From NCBI GenBank assembly GCA_038251405.1, contig JBBSBH010000018.1:1-64000 (forward strand): a stretch of DNA of 64,000 nt, read 5' to 3'. The notes beneath the pieces are model-generated. The model was not told the DNA's origin. It searched no databases and worked only from the letters and a program-made list of their open reading frames with translations. Of the stretch, positions 7,493-16,917 are shown one piece after another (the stretch's first letter is position 1; every line of letters begins with the position of its first letter). This DNA comes from JADJLQ01 sp038251405 (GTDB lineage: Bacteria > Bacteroidota > Bacteroidia > Chitinophagales > Saprospiraceae). Both the position numbers and the translations under genes were made by a program.

Positions 7493-10400
7493 ATGTTAGG
7501 TAAAGGTTTAGTGAAGTTTTTCTTCTTTTTGCTGGCAGCAGTTTGTCTGATGCAATATCTCTTTATGCTGCCTACCAGTCGGGTAGAAAGTAGAGCTAGT
7601 AAATACGCTCAGGAGAATAGTAAGGACTTGCCAGATAGTCTCGATGCTGCGGCAGTATTTAGAAATGCCAGAACACATTATTTGGATTCTGTTTCAAATG
7701 ATATCGTATTTAGTATTCCAGGTCTTAAAAAATATACCTACGAGGAATTAAAGCGTCAGCAATTAGCTTTAGGCCTTGACCTTAAAGGGGGTATGCAAAG
7801 TGTGCTCAATGTAGATCTTAAAGATGCATTGATTAGATTGTCCCGGGATAGTAAAGACCCTGATTTTTTGAAAGCATTGGATAATGCTGAAAAGGCAATG
7901 ACTTCTGATAACAGAAACTACATTACTCTTTTTGGGGAAGCCTATGAAAAATTGGCACCCGGCAAAAAACTTGCTTTGATATTCCAGCGAGATGCTGGTC
8001 TCAAGTCTCAAATCAACTTGGAGACCTCTAACTCTACCGTATTGAATATCCTGAGAACAAAGGCCAATGAAACTGTAAAATTGACTTTTGATCGGCTTAA
8101 AAATCGTATTGATAAGTTTGGAGTAATTCAGCCGAATGTTTCTCTTGACGCTGCCCGTGATCAGATTACGGTGGAATTGCCTGGTATTGAAAACCCTGAA
8201 CGAGCCAGAAAATTACTCCAGACCACAGCAAAGTTGGAGTTTTATGATGTTTTTAGAGCTGGAGACCCTGCATTGACCTCACCTAGTATATTAAATGCTT
8301 TGGTAGATGCAGATGGAATATTGAAAAAGTCGCTAGGTGAAGTAGATTCTACACAAGCTGTTGATTCCATCTTAAGAGTAGATACCACCTATTCTTCTGT
8401 GCCTGATTCACTTGGTAATTTTACGGACTCTACTATGTTATTAGATACTGTTTTTGCGTCTGAAGATCCTTTGGCTAGTCGTGGTCCTCTACTCAGAGAT
8501 TTTACTCCAAACTTCGTAAACCAGGATAGAACCAACTTTACTTTTACGCCAGCAGTAATGGGTGTAGGAGAAGGAAAGAATAAAGAAAAGATTTTAAATT
8601 TGCTCAATCGGCCTGAAATAAAGCAAATGTTTCCGAAAGAGCTAGAGTTTAGATGGGCCGCAAAACCTGTAAGCCTTACAAGTACAAGTGGTGATCAGAA
8701 TAATATGTATTATTTGTATGCCATCAAGCATAAGAAGGGAACGGATGTAGCTCCAATCGAAGGAGATCGAATCACCGATGCAAGACCTAGCAGTAACAGA
8801 AATGGCCAGACCACGGTCACGCTTAAAATGGATAATGCCGGCTCTAAAGTATGGGCAGATATGACCACTAAAGCTGCTCAGGATAACAATAGGGAAGTTG
8901 CTATATGTCTCGACGATGAAGTGGTATCCTGCCCGGGTGTTAATGGACCTATCACTGGTGGTGATACTGAAATTACAGGATCATTTACCGTACAAGAAGC
9001 AACTGACCTGGCTAATATTTTACAAGTTGGAAAATTGCCAGCAAGAACTAGGATTATTCAGGAATCCCTGATAGGACCATCCTTGGGAAAGGATAATATA
9101 CGAAAGAGCCTCTGGGCTATGAGCATTGGCTTTTTACTGGTATTAGCGTTTATGCTTTTCTATTATGGAAGAGGAGGATTGGTGGCTATCATAGCGCTTA
9201 TTGCAAACCTATTCTTTATCGTGGGAGCCCTTGCATCACTGGGTACGGTACTTACATTGCCTGGAATTGCTGGTATCGTGCTTACCATGGGTATGGCGGT
9301 GGATGCTAACGTAATTATTTACGAGCGCATTCGTGAAGAATTAAGGGCAGGAAAATCTTTGCTTACTTCTATTGCTGAAGGATTTAAACATTCTATGTCT
9401 GCGATTCTGGACTCTAATGCAACTACATTATTGATTGGTATTGTATTGATTTATTTTGGGATAGGACCTATTAAAGGATTCGGAACTGTATTGATAGTGG
9501 GTATTGTTTTTACAGTATTTACAGCTTTGCTAATGAGTCGATTGATTATAGATTATTGGGTAGGTAAAGGAAACGCCATTGATTTTTGGACTAAGTCTAC
9601 CAAAGATCTATTTACGCATTTCAATTATAATTGGATTGGTATGCGGAAGAAAGCATATATGTTTTCAGGCATATTGATTCTTATTGGCTTAATTTCAATA
9701 TTTACCAGAGGATTTGATCTTGGAGTTGACTTTAAAGGTGGGTATTCTTACAATATTAATATGGGTAGTACTCCAATTACTTCTGAACATTTGAGAACTG
9801 CCCTTTCGGGCTCGTTGGAAGGATCGCCTATAGTAAAAGCGGTGGATGTTGCTAATAATTACAATGTTACTACCAGCTATTTAATAAATGATCAGGCCGC
9901 TGATGCACCTGATAGAGTGGTAGAGAAAATATTTGATGGATTAAAGACTTTACCTGGAGGGGAAAACCTTACTTTGGATAATTTGAAAAATCCTGAAGGC
10001 AAGGGAATACATATTATTAGTTTTACGAAAGTGGGGCCTACTATTGCCGATGATATTCGTACTAGTTCCCTTTGGGCTACTATTGTGGGATTAATAGTTA
10101 TATTTCTTTACATTTTAGTGAGATTTAATAAATGGCAATATAGTTTAGGTGCCGTATTGTCATTATTTCATGATGTAATGATTACCATTGGGTTGTTTTC
10201 ATTATTACATGGCATCATACCTGTTCCTTTAGAAATAGATCAGGCCTTTATTGCTGCCTTACTCACACTTATTGGGTATTCAATAAATGATACGGTAATT
10301 GTCTTTGACCGTATTCGTGAGTTTTCAAGTACATATTCAACGCTCACATTACCAGAGATAGTAAACAAAGCGGTAAATACTACGCTTACCAGAACCATAA

Positions 10401-10633
10401 TCACTTCCTTGACCGTATTTTTTACCATTGTAGTATTGCTGTTTTTCGGAGGTAGCTCTATTAAAGGATTTGCATTTGCTATGACCGTTGGTGTGGTAGT
10501 GGGTACTTATTCATCTATTTTTATCGCATCACCTATTTTAGTTGATTTTGCTTCAAAAAAAGGTGGTGATATGCTCAACAAGACTAAACCAGGTGGTGCT
10601 AAAGCAAAGCCAATGGCCGAAAAAGTAAAATAA
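7493..10633 (+). CDS. secDF: SecD-SecF fusion protein translocase subunit
   Basis: Inner-membrane protein that uses the proton gradient to pull exported proteins out of the SecYEG channel. The 1046-aa chain contains SecD (about 1-700) and SecF (about 710-1030) in one polypeptide, the usual Bacteroidota arrangement. SecD motifs seen are LDLKGGMQ near residue 97, a large periplasmic region, and VDANVIIYERIREEL in the membrane domain. SecF motifs are GVDFKGGYSYN and SINDTVIVFDRIRE. Twelve membrane segments are expected. The tail is Lys-rich. A strong intrinsic terminator follows, so it is probably a single-gene unit. Confidence 0.95.
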   Translation: MLGKGLVKFFFFLLAAVCLMQYLFMLPTSRVESRASKYAQENSKDLPDSLDAAAVFRNARTHYLDSVSNDIVFSIPGLKKYTYEELKRQQLALGLDLKGGMQSVLNVDLKDALIRLSRDSKDPDFLKALDNAEKAMTSDNRNYITLFGEAYEKLAPGKKLALIFQRDAGLKSQINLETSNSTVLNILRTKANETVKLTFDRLKNRIDKFGVIQPNVSLDAARDQITVELPGIENPERARKLLQTTAKLEFYDVFRAGDPALTSPSILNALVDADGILKKSLGEVDSTQAVDSILRVDTTYSSVPDSLGNFTDSTMLLDTVFASEDPLASRGPLLRDFTPNFVNQDRTNFTFTPAVMGVGEGKNKEKILNLLNRPEIKQMFPKELEFRWAAKPVSLTSTSGDQNNMYYLYAIKHKKGTDVAPIEGDRITDARPSSNRNGQTTVTLKMDNAGSKVWADMTTKAAQDNNREVAICLDDEVVSCPGVNGPITGGDTEITGSFTVQEATDLANILQVGKLPARTRIIQESLIGPSLGKDNIRKSLWAMSIGFLLVLAFMLFYYGRGGLVAIIALIANLFFIVGALASLGTVLTLPGIAGIVLTMGMAVDANVIIYERIREELRAGKSLLTSIAEGFKHSMSAILDSNATTLLIGIVLIYFGIGPIKGFGTVLIVGIVFTVFTALLMSRLIIDYWVGKGNAIDFWTKSTKDLFTHFNYNWIGMRKKAYMFSGILILIGLISIFTRGFDLGVDFKGGYSYNINMGSTPITSEHLRTALSGSLEGSPIVKAVDVANNYNVTTSYLINDQAADAPDRVVEKIFDGLKTLPGGENLTLDNLKNPEGKGIHIISFTKVGPTIADDIRTSSLWATIVGLIVIFLYILVRFNKWQYSLGAVLSLFHDVMITIGLFSLLHGIIPVPLEIDQAFIAALLTLIGYSINDTVIVFDRIREFSSTYSTLTLPEIVNKAVNTTLTRTIITSLTVFFTIVVLLFFGGSSIKGFAFAMTVGVVVGTYSSIFIASPILVDFASKKGGDMLNKTKPGGAKAKPMAEKVK

Positions 10634-10655
10634 ACATTAAAAATAAACTTAGTTT

Positions 10656-10697
10656 AAAGAGCTCACTTGATTACTAAGTGGGCTCTTTGTATTTTTA
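10656..10697 (+). terminator. Intrinsic terminator of secDF
   Basis: A 13-bp stem (AAAGAGCTCACTT pairing with AAGTGGGCTCTTT, one G-T pair) encloses a 7-base loop and is followed by the T-rich tail GTATTTTTA. It lies 23 bp after the secDF stop. Confidence 0.85.
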
Positions 10698-10727
10698 GAC
10701 TGGAATATTCGTTATTTGTAATAATTA

Positions 10728-12725
10728 ATGCAAAAAATTTTAGCCTTATTTCTGATCATTTTCATTGGCTTTCAGTTTCAAGATTGTAAAGTGGTGAAGA
10801 AAGCAAAGAGTGGTGCTGATGCATTTGATGTAAAACAATATTTTTTGGCCGCCAATCTTTATGAGAAAGAGTTTGAAGCTGTTTCCAATCCTATCTATAA
10901 AGCAAAATTGGCTTATGGTGCAGCAGTTTCTTATCAAAGGATGAATGAGACCCTCCTTGCCTCACAGTGGTTTAAACAAGCCGCAGATCTTGATTTTGGT
11001 GATATTGCCTGGAAAGAATATGGTAATTCGCTCATTCAACTTGGTCTTTACGATCAGGCTATTCAGGTATATGAAACATTGCTAATGAAGAAGGGAAGTT
11101 CTGAAGAAATAAAATTGTTGATATCCAGTGCCAGACAATCTTCCTTGTTAGCCAAAGAAAGCCTTAATTTTTATACAGTAGCTCCAATCGATTTGAATAC
11201 TCCAGCCGGCGAATATTCACCTTCCATTACGCCTGGGGGCGAACTGGTATTTACTTCAGATCGGCCAAACACAACTAATACAGAGATATACAAATGGACA
11301 GGCAGATCATTTTCAGATTTATATGTTGGTCAAAAGACTGGTGCATCAGCTACACCTATGGATATTGCAATAAATACCATCTATAATGAAGGCACGGCTA
11401 ATTTTAATATCTCCGGTGATATCATGATCTTTACAAGGTGTGCTAAGACTATTGTTTCCGATGTAGGCACCTGTAAATTAATGATGTCGAAGTATGAGGC
11501 AGGCAAATGGTCAGAGCCCATCAAGCTTGATTTTCAGAAAGAAAATATTAACTATGAAGATCCATGTTTTGCTGCTAATGACTCTGTGATTTTCTTCGCT
11601 AGTGATGATGAAAGAGGCGAAGGCGGATTTGATATCTATTACACCGAGTGGAATGATAATAAATGGTCTAATCCGGAAAGATTAGGGAAAAGAATCAATA
11701 CAAAATACAATGATAGATTTCCATTTATGTATCAAGATACTTTATACTTTGCATCTGATAGAATAGGAGGTTTAGGAGGACTGGACATTTATAAATCCTT
11801 TGCCAATGCAGAAGGGGAATGGCAACCGGCTATCAACCTTAAATCCCCAATTAATAGCAACGAAGATGATTTTGGCTTAGTGATCGACCCCAGCTCCAGT
11901 GAGCAAGAGTTGAGGGGATTTTTCTCATCTTCTCGCAGCGGCGGCCAGGGTAAAGATGATATTTACTCTTTCTTGAGGACTATGACGGATGAATCTGTTT
12001 TGGCAAATAATGAGCCCAAAAAGGATACACTAGTAAAGAAAAAGGAAATTCGCTACCAGCTGTTTCTTAATGTAAAGGTAAATCAATTGATACGGGAGAA
12101 TGCAGATGATCCAAATAGCAAGGTAGTAGAAAAAAAAGCGTTGCCCAACACATCGGTCTTACTTAAAGAAAATGATAAGCCAATTCAATTGAGAACCAAC
12201 GCCAATGGGAATGCTTTCACAGAAGTCGGCTATGATAATGAATACTTTGCTATCGCCATTGCGCCAGGTTTGCTCAATTCAAGTCAGACATTTAATACGA
12301 AAGAAATTAAAGACCCGGATAACCCTATTAAGACTATCAGTGTAGAAATAAACCTTGACAAATCATACGCAGGTAAAGAAGTTATAATTGCAGATATTTA
12401 TTACGATCTTGATAAATGGGATATAAGACCCGATGCTGAGCCACCATTGAATGCCTTGGCGCAAATGTTAAAAGACAATCCCCGTATAAAGATTCAACTG
12501 TCCAGTCATACTGATTGCCGGGCTACTGAAGAGTATAATTTAGAATTGTCCAATAAGCGGGCAAAATCCGCAGTGGATTATTTAATAAAGAATGGAATTA
12601 TTAGCGATAGATTAATTCCCAGAGGATTTGGTGAGTCTCAGTTAGTGACCACTTGTATTTGTGAGCAATGTACTGAGGAAGAGCATCAGGCCAACAGGAG
12701 AACTACTTTTATGATTCTTAATTGA
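10728..12725 (+). CDS. PorE-like TPR/PD40/OmpA envelope protein
   Basis: A 665-aa exported protein with the four-part architecture described for PorE of the type IX secretion system. It has an N-terminal signal with a Cys at 20, TPR-like helices (about 35-125) and a PD40/WD40-like beta-propeller (about 155-420, with SPSITPGGELVFTSDRP and similar blades). A regulatory CarboxypepD-like beta-sandwich (about 435-530) and a C-terminal OmpA peptidoglycan-binding domain (about 545-665, SSHTDCRATEEYN...LSNKRA) complete it. PorE tethers the T9SS to peptidoglycan. Similar four-part proteins also exist outside T9SS, so the exact role is open, but a T9SS substrate is encoded later in the window. The stop overlaps the convergent gene by 8 bp. 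Confidence 0.75.
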   Translation: MQKILALFLIIFIGFQFQDCKVVKKAKSGADAFDVKQYFLAANLYEKEFEAVSNPIYKAKLAYGAAVSYQRMNETLLASQWFKQAADLDFGDIAWKEYGNSLIQLGLYDQAIQVYETLLMKKGSSEEIKLLISSARQSSLLAKESLNFYTVAPIDLNTPAGEYSPSITPGGELVFTSDRPNTTNTEIYKWTGRSFSDLYVGQKTGASATPMDIAINTIYNEGTANFNISGDIMIFTRCAKTIVSDVGTCKLMMSKYEAGKWSEPIKLDFQKENINYEDPCFAANDSVIFFASDDERGEGGFDIYYTEWNDNKWSNPERLGKRINTKYNDRFPFMYQDTLYFASDRIGGLGGLDIYKSFANAEGEWQPAINLKSPINSNEDDFGLVIDPSSSEQELRGFFSSSRSGGQGKDDIYSFLRTMTDESVLANNEPKKDTLVKKKEIRYQLFLNVKVNQLIRENADDPNSKVVEKKALPNTSVLLKENDKPIQLRTNANGNAFTEVGYDNEYFAIAIAPGLLNSSQTFNTKEIKDPDNPIKTISVEINLDKSYAGKEVIIADIYYDLDKWDIRPDAEPPLNALAQMLKDNPRIKIQLSSHTDCRATEEYNLELSNKRAKSAVDYLIKNGIISDRLIPRGFGESQLVTTCICEQCTEEEHQANRRTTFMILN

Positions 12726-13173
12726 TTTGTAATTTTTTAAGATCACTCCAAACTTGTTTTTTAAGCAAAAGATTACTATCAATTTTTTCAAGTGAGTCGC
12801 TCCAATAAATTTCGATCGTAGATAATAAGACCAAATCATACTTTTTAATTTCAATAAAGATTCCCAAATCCCTTGGAGAAATTTCGAAAGCCCATATTAA
12901 TTTAATTTGAGGCTGTGACCAAAGTGTGGAATAGTTTTCAGGAACATCAGGTTCTGCTATCAGGTGAATACAATCTTCTTCCAGCCATTTAAACCCCCCT
13001 ATCATTTTATCTAAAAAAGCACCTCCATCAGGTGATATTTTTCGATGAACCAATACAATTTTAGGAGAGACTTTTGTAAAATCTTGCTTGGGTTCTGGAA
13101 TTTGATGAAGGGTAATCTTTTCTAGAAAATACATGCCGTGCTGGATTTGGATATACGTATTACTGAATGACAA
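12718..13173 (-). CDS. Unrecognised protein, faintly HolD (psi)-like
   Basis: A 151-aa cytosolic protein I do not firmly recognise. It alternates short hydrophobic strands with helices: KIVLVHR, a helix FLDKMIGGF, IHLIAEP, KLIWAFEI, YDLVLLST, and a C-terminal helix LKKQVWSDLKKL. The order of strands and the final L-K-x-x-x-W-x-x-L-K helix recall the psi subunit (HolD) of the DNA polymerase III clamp loader, a small uracil-DNA-glycosylase-like fold, but this is pattern matching only. It overlaps the kinase-like gene upstream by 14 bp and so is probably co-transcribed with it. Confidence 0.6.
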   Translation of the reverse strand: MSFSNTYIQIQHGMYFLEKITLHQIPEPKQDFTKVSPKIVLVHRKISPDGGAFLDKMIGGFKWLEEDCIHLIAEPDVPENYSTLWSQPQIKLIWAFEISPRDLGIFIEIKKYDLVLLSTIEIYWSDSLEKIDSNLLLKKQVWSDLKKLQIN

Positions 13174-13660
13174 GATATGAAACTATTGCCTCGAGATTTA
13201 TTTTTTGATCGCCTTTTACTATAAGTACTGGCGTTGATGTTACAGGAGCCTGACCAAACATCAGGAAACTTTCCCATATATGATCTATAAACCAATCCGG
13301 TTCTCGTTCCCAGCGTAAATCTTTCCTTTTTTGTTTAAAAAAGAGGTTCTTACCTATATTGACAAAAATAAGACGGTCATACATTTTCAATATTCTTTTA
13401 TTATGGAAGGCAAATAATCCTTCTACAATTACGATTTCATTGGACTTGCTTGCCAATATTATGGTTTGATATAGTTGGTTCCAATTCAAAGAGTCAGGGT
13501 GTTCCCAGTCAATGTGCTTTTTGATGGTAGGTAATCCTGTTTTTTTTACAAAATCATCCTGATTGAGTATGGTAATAGTCTTACCTTTGATGTGTTTTTT
13601 TAAAAGATTTGCTAAGGTGGATTTTCCAGCTCTGCTTACACCGCCAATACCAATAATCAT
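13160..13660 (-). CDS. Nicotinamide riboside/uridine kinase-like P-loop protein
   Basis: A 166-aa P-loop kinase. The Walker A motif is GGVSRAGKST (6-15); next comes LNQDDFVK with the catalytic Asp pair, the DWEHPDSLNW segment, the IVIVEGLFAF strand and the lid/HIWESFL region. This order matches the NRK1-type branch of the uridine kinase family, which phosphorylates nicotinamide riboside for NAD salvage, better than true uridine kinase. It is short for the family. The substrate is an inference. It is divergent from a PD40 lipoprotein gene with 17 bp between start codons and overlaps the downstream gene by 14 bp. Confidence 0.75.
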   Translation of the reverse strand: MIIGIGGVSRAGKSTLANLLKKHIKGKTITILNQDDFVKKTGLPTIKKHIDWEHPDSLNWNQLYQTIILASKSNEIVIVEGLFAFHNKRILKMYDRLIFVNIGKNLFFKQKRKDLRWEREPDWFIDHIWESFLMFGQAPVTSTPVLIVKGDQKINLEAIVSYLVIQ

Positions 13661-13677
13661 AGAACAAAATTAATTAC

Positions 13678-14775
13678 ATGCCAAACATTCATAAAGCTTT
13701 TAAAATACTTATTTTAGGATTCTTATTCTGTCAATGTGCTCATCAGAATTCCATAACCAGAAAAGATGACCAAGATCTCTTAAAATATCCAGAAGAAAAA
13801 CATCTAAAAAATATTACTCAGCTCACTTTTGGGGGCAATAATGCTGAAGCCTACTGGAGCTTTGATAGTAAGTCACTCACATTTCAATCAGATTACGATA
13901 AATGGTCTAATGGATGTGATCAAATATATATCATGTCACCGGGCATATCTGATTTGAAAAATAATACACCTTCCAGAATTAGTACCGGCACGGGTCGAAC
14001 CACTTGTTCATACTTTTTACCCGGGAATAAGAAAATAGTTTATGCATCTACTCATGCTGCTGGCAAAGATTGTCCACCAGCACCTGAGCGCAATCCTTCT
14101 GGAAAGTATGTGTGGGCCGTATATGAAAGTTTTGATATTTATACTGCGGACTTAGAAGGGAATATTTTAAACCAATTGACAAATACTCCTGGCTATGATG
14201 CTGAAGCAACAGTAAGCCCCAAAGGTGATAAAATCGTGTTTACCTCGGTAAGAAATGGTGATTTGGATTTGTACACCATGGATATTGATGGGAAAAATGT
14301 AAAGCAGGTTACCAATGAACTAGGATATGATGGCGGTGCTTTTTTCTCTCCTGATGGTAAGAAATTGATCTTCAGAGCCTCGCGCCCCAAAACCGAGGAA
14401 GCTAAGAAAGATTACCTTGACTTACTGCACCAAGGGCTGGTGCAACCCGTTGAAATGGAACTTTTTGTATGTAATGTGGATGGATCAAATCTAAGGCAAG
14501 TCACTCACCTGGGAAAAGCGAATTGGGCTCCATATTATTTGCCTGATAATAAACATATCATTTTTAGCTCCAATCATGCAGCCAGTAGAGGATATTCTTT
14601 CAACTTGTATACCATTAATGAGGATGGCACAGGCCTTGAAAAAATTACCCAGGACAAGACTTTTGACTCTTTTCCCATGTTTTCACCTAATGGCAAATAC
14701 CTGGTATTTGCATCTAATAGATTTAATGGGGGTGGTCATGATACCAATTTATTTGTTGCTGAATGGGTAAACTAA
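13678..14775 (+). CDS. TolB/PD40-like beta-propeller lipoprotein
   Basis: A 365-aa protein with an N-terminal export signal ending in FCQC (19-22), likely a lipoprotein signal of the relaxed Bacteroidota type. The mature part is made of PD40 (WD40-like) repeats: AYWSFDSKSLTFQSD, ATVSPKGDKIVFTS, GAFFSPDGKKLIFRA, APYYLPDNKHIIFSS and PMFSPNGKYLVFAS. These build a TolB-type propeller. No catalytic domain is attached, so it is probably a binding or scaffold protein in the envelope. The following metallopeptidase gene is 34 bp away on the same strand. Confidence 0.82.
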   Translation: MPNIHKAFKILILGFLFCQCAHQNSITRKDDQDLLKYPEEKHLKNITQLTFGGNNAEAYWSFDSKSLTFQSDYDKWSNGCDQIYIMSPGISDLKNNTPSRISTGTGRTTCSYFLPGNKKIVYASTHAAGKDCPPAPERNPSGKYVWAVYESFDIYTADLEGNILNQLTNTPGYDAEATVSPKGDKIVFTSVRNGDLDLYTMDIDGKNVKQVTNELGYDGGAFFSPDGKKLIFRASRPKTEEAKKDYLDLLHQGLVQPVEMELFVCNVDGSNLRQVTHLGKANWAPYYLPDNKHIIFSSNHAASRGYSFNLYTINEDGTGLEKITQDKTFDSFPMFSPNGKYLVFASNRFNGGGHDTNLFVAEWVN

Positions 14776-14809
14776 ATATTTAATATTCAAATAGTCAGAC
14801 ATCTTTTAA

Positions 14810-15877
14810 ATGAAATTATTCAAGTGTGATCATTGTGATCAACCCATTTATTTTGAGAACTATTTTTGTAGACAATGTAATTCATCTCTAGGCTTTGACC
14901 CCTGGCAACAGGATCTACTATCGCTGCAGTTACCAAATAATACTATTTTTTCATCTTACAAAGACCCCGACAGGAGGTATATCTACTGTTTCAATAAACA
15001 GTATGGTGTTTGCAATTGGTTATTACCTGAGAACAGTAATTCCATTTACTGCCCGGCATGTAACTTAAATCAAACCATTCCAGATCTTAACTCAAAGGAT
15101 CACTTTGAAAAATGGGGTAGAATAGAAGCAGCCAAACACAGGCTGATATATTCTTTACTAAGATTTAATCTGCCTATCGTGAGTAAGTTTCAAGATCAGG
15201 TAAATGGAGTTGCATTCGATTTTAAGGCTCAGGATAATCTGCAACAAGGTAATCGTCTACTTACCGGGCATGAGAATGGTCTTATAACTCTAAATATTGA
15301 GGAAGCAGATGAAGTAGTAAGGATGATGGCACAACAACAGATGGATGAGGTATATCGTACACTGTCAGGACATTTTCGCCATGAAATCGGACATTACTAC
15401 TGGTACAGGCTAATCAGAAATACTCCCAACCTGGAAAACTTCCGAACTGTTTTTGGCTTAGAAACTACTGATTATGCTGAAGCATTGAAAGGACATTACA
15501 ATAAATTAAATTCAGATGACTGGCGACAAAATTATATCAGTGCCTATGCCAGTGCACATCCATTGGAAGACTGGGCAGAAACGTGGGCTCATTATATGCA
15601 TATGGTGGATACCTTGGAAACTGCCTATTCTTTTGGAATGACTTTAAAACCCAGGGTAACCCATATGGAAAATGAAATGAGTGCAGATTTGAATATAGAT
15701 CCCTACACTACGACTAATTTTATAGAAATTATACAGAGATGGATACCACTCACCTTTGCCATGAACAGCCTTAACCGCAGTATGGGACTAAAAGATCCTT
15801 ATCCGTTTGTAATAACCGAAACAGTAAAAGGAAAGCTGCAGTTTATTCATGAAATGATACACTTTCAATTTAAATAA
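14810..15877 (+). CDS. Zinc-ribbon putative metallopeptidase (DUF2248/Peptidase_Mx type)
   Basis: A 355-aa cytosolic protein with an N-terminal zinc ribbon (Cys6/Cys9, Cys20/Cys23) and further Cys pairs near 60-84. A helical catalytic domain carries HEIGH (His191, Glu192, His195), the HExxH zinc site. A likely third ligand is in EDWAETWAHYMHM further on. This matches the putative zinc-binding metallopeptidase family found across many bacteria; its substrate is unknown. There is no signal peptide. It ends 28 bp before the convergent purC stop. Confidence 0.85.
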   Translation: MKLFKCDHCDQPIYFENYFCRQCNSSLGFDPWQQDLLSLQLPNNTIFSSYKDPDRRYIYCFNKQYGVCNWLLPENSNSIYCPACNLNQTIPDLNSKDHFEKWGRIEAAKHRLIYSLLRFNLPIVSKFQDQVNGVAFDFKAQDNLQQGNRLLTGHENGLITLNIEEADEVVRMMAQQQMDEVYRTLSGHFRHEIGHYYWYRLIRNTPNLENFRTVFGLETTDYAEALKGHYNKLNSDDWRQNYISAYASAHPLEDWAETWAHYMHMVDTLETAYSFGMTLKPRVTHMENEMSADLNIDPYTTTNFIEIIQRWIPLTFAMNSLNRSMGLKDPYPFVITETVKGKLQFIHEMIHFQFK

Positions 15878-15904
15878 TAACGAAAATTCTCTTTACGTAT
15901 TTAT

Positions 15905-16843
15905 TCATTTAGTCAAATAATCTTTAATCGTGGTTTCCATCTGATCTAAATTTCCTGAAGAATTTTTATCGAATTTCTTTCCGGTAACTGCTTCATAAAG
16001 TTCAATATACCTGTTTGAAATTTCTTTGATAAATTCATCGGGCATATCAGGGATGGTCTGACCTTCTTTTCCCTGAAAACCGTTATCCATCAACCATTCC
16101 CTCACAAACTCTTTTGATAGTTGTTTTTGATGTAAGCCCTTCGCTTGTCGATCAGCATAGCCATCTAAAATATAATACCGGGAACTGTCAGGTGTATGTA
16201 TTTCATCAATAAGCAGTATTTCACCAAAGTACCTACCAAATTCATACTTGGTGTCCACTAAAATTAATCCTTGTTCTGCTGCCATCTCGGTGCCTCTTTT
16301 AAATAATGCAAGTGCATAGCTTGACATCATTTCCCACTCAGGCAGTGTGCACAATTCTAATTGAATAGATTCTTCTTTAGAAATATCTTCATCATGTCCT
16401 ACATCTGCTTTGGTACTTGGGGTGATCAGAGGCTGAGGAAATTGATCGGCTTCTTTCATACCTTCGGGCATAGGGATCCCGCAAATGATTCTCTTACCAC
16501 TTTTATACTCCCGCCAGGCATGACCAGCTAAATAGCCTCTTACTACAAATTCGATTTTTACCGGATCGCATTTTTTTCCAATGGAAACACTGGGATGGGG
16601 GCAACTTTCTAACCAATTGGGAACAATATCTTTCGTAGCATTTAAAAAATGGGCCGCTACCTGGTTCAGTACCTGACCTTTATAGGGAATGAGTTTTGGC
16701 AGAATATGATCAAATGCCGAGATGCGATCGCTAGCTATAGATATAATCGAATTTCCTATAGTGTAAACCTCGCGCACTTTGCCTCGATAAACTTGCTGAT
16801 ATTTAGAAAAATGAAAATTTGTTTTTCCAATGGTTGAATACAT
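15905..16843 (-). CDS. purC: SAICAR synthase
   Basis: Phosphoribosylaminoimidazole-succinocarboxamide synthase, an ATP-dependent ligase that joins aspartate to CAIR in purine synthesis. The 312-aa length fits the longer (yeast-like) form of the enzyme. Visible motifs are GKVREVY near 20, the SDRISAFDHILP nucleotide/substrate segment, VEFVVRGYLAGHAW, and LVDTKYEFGR. The start ATG is followed directly by YSTIGKTNFHF, a normal N-terminus. It is followed downstream on the same strand by no obvious partner; other purine genes are absent from the window. Confidence 0.93.
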   Translation of the reverse strand: MYSTIGKTNFHFSKYQQVYRGKVREVYTIGNSIISIASDRISAFDHILPKLIPYKGQVLNQVAAHFLNATKDIVPNWLESCPHPSVSIGKKCDPVKIEFVVRGYLAGHAWREYKSGKRIICGIPMPEGMKEADQFPQPLITPSTKADVGHDEDISKEESIQLELCTLPEWEMMSSYALALFKRGTEMAAEQGLILVDTKYEFGRYFGEILLIDEIHTPDSSRYYILDGYADRQAKGLHQKQLSKEFVREWLMDNGFQGKEGQTIPDMPDEFIKEISNRYIELYEAVTGKKFDKNSSGNLDQMETTIKDYLTK

Positions 16844-16917
16844 GGTGTAAAGGTAGAGTGAAAGTGAGAAACTTGGGAATAAGGGACTCTGGAAAGTACT
16901 CGACTTTGAAATTTTGA

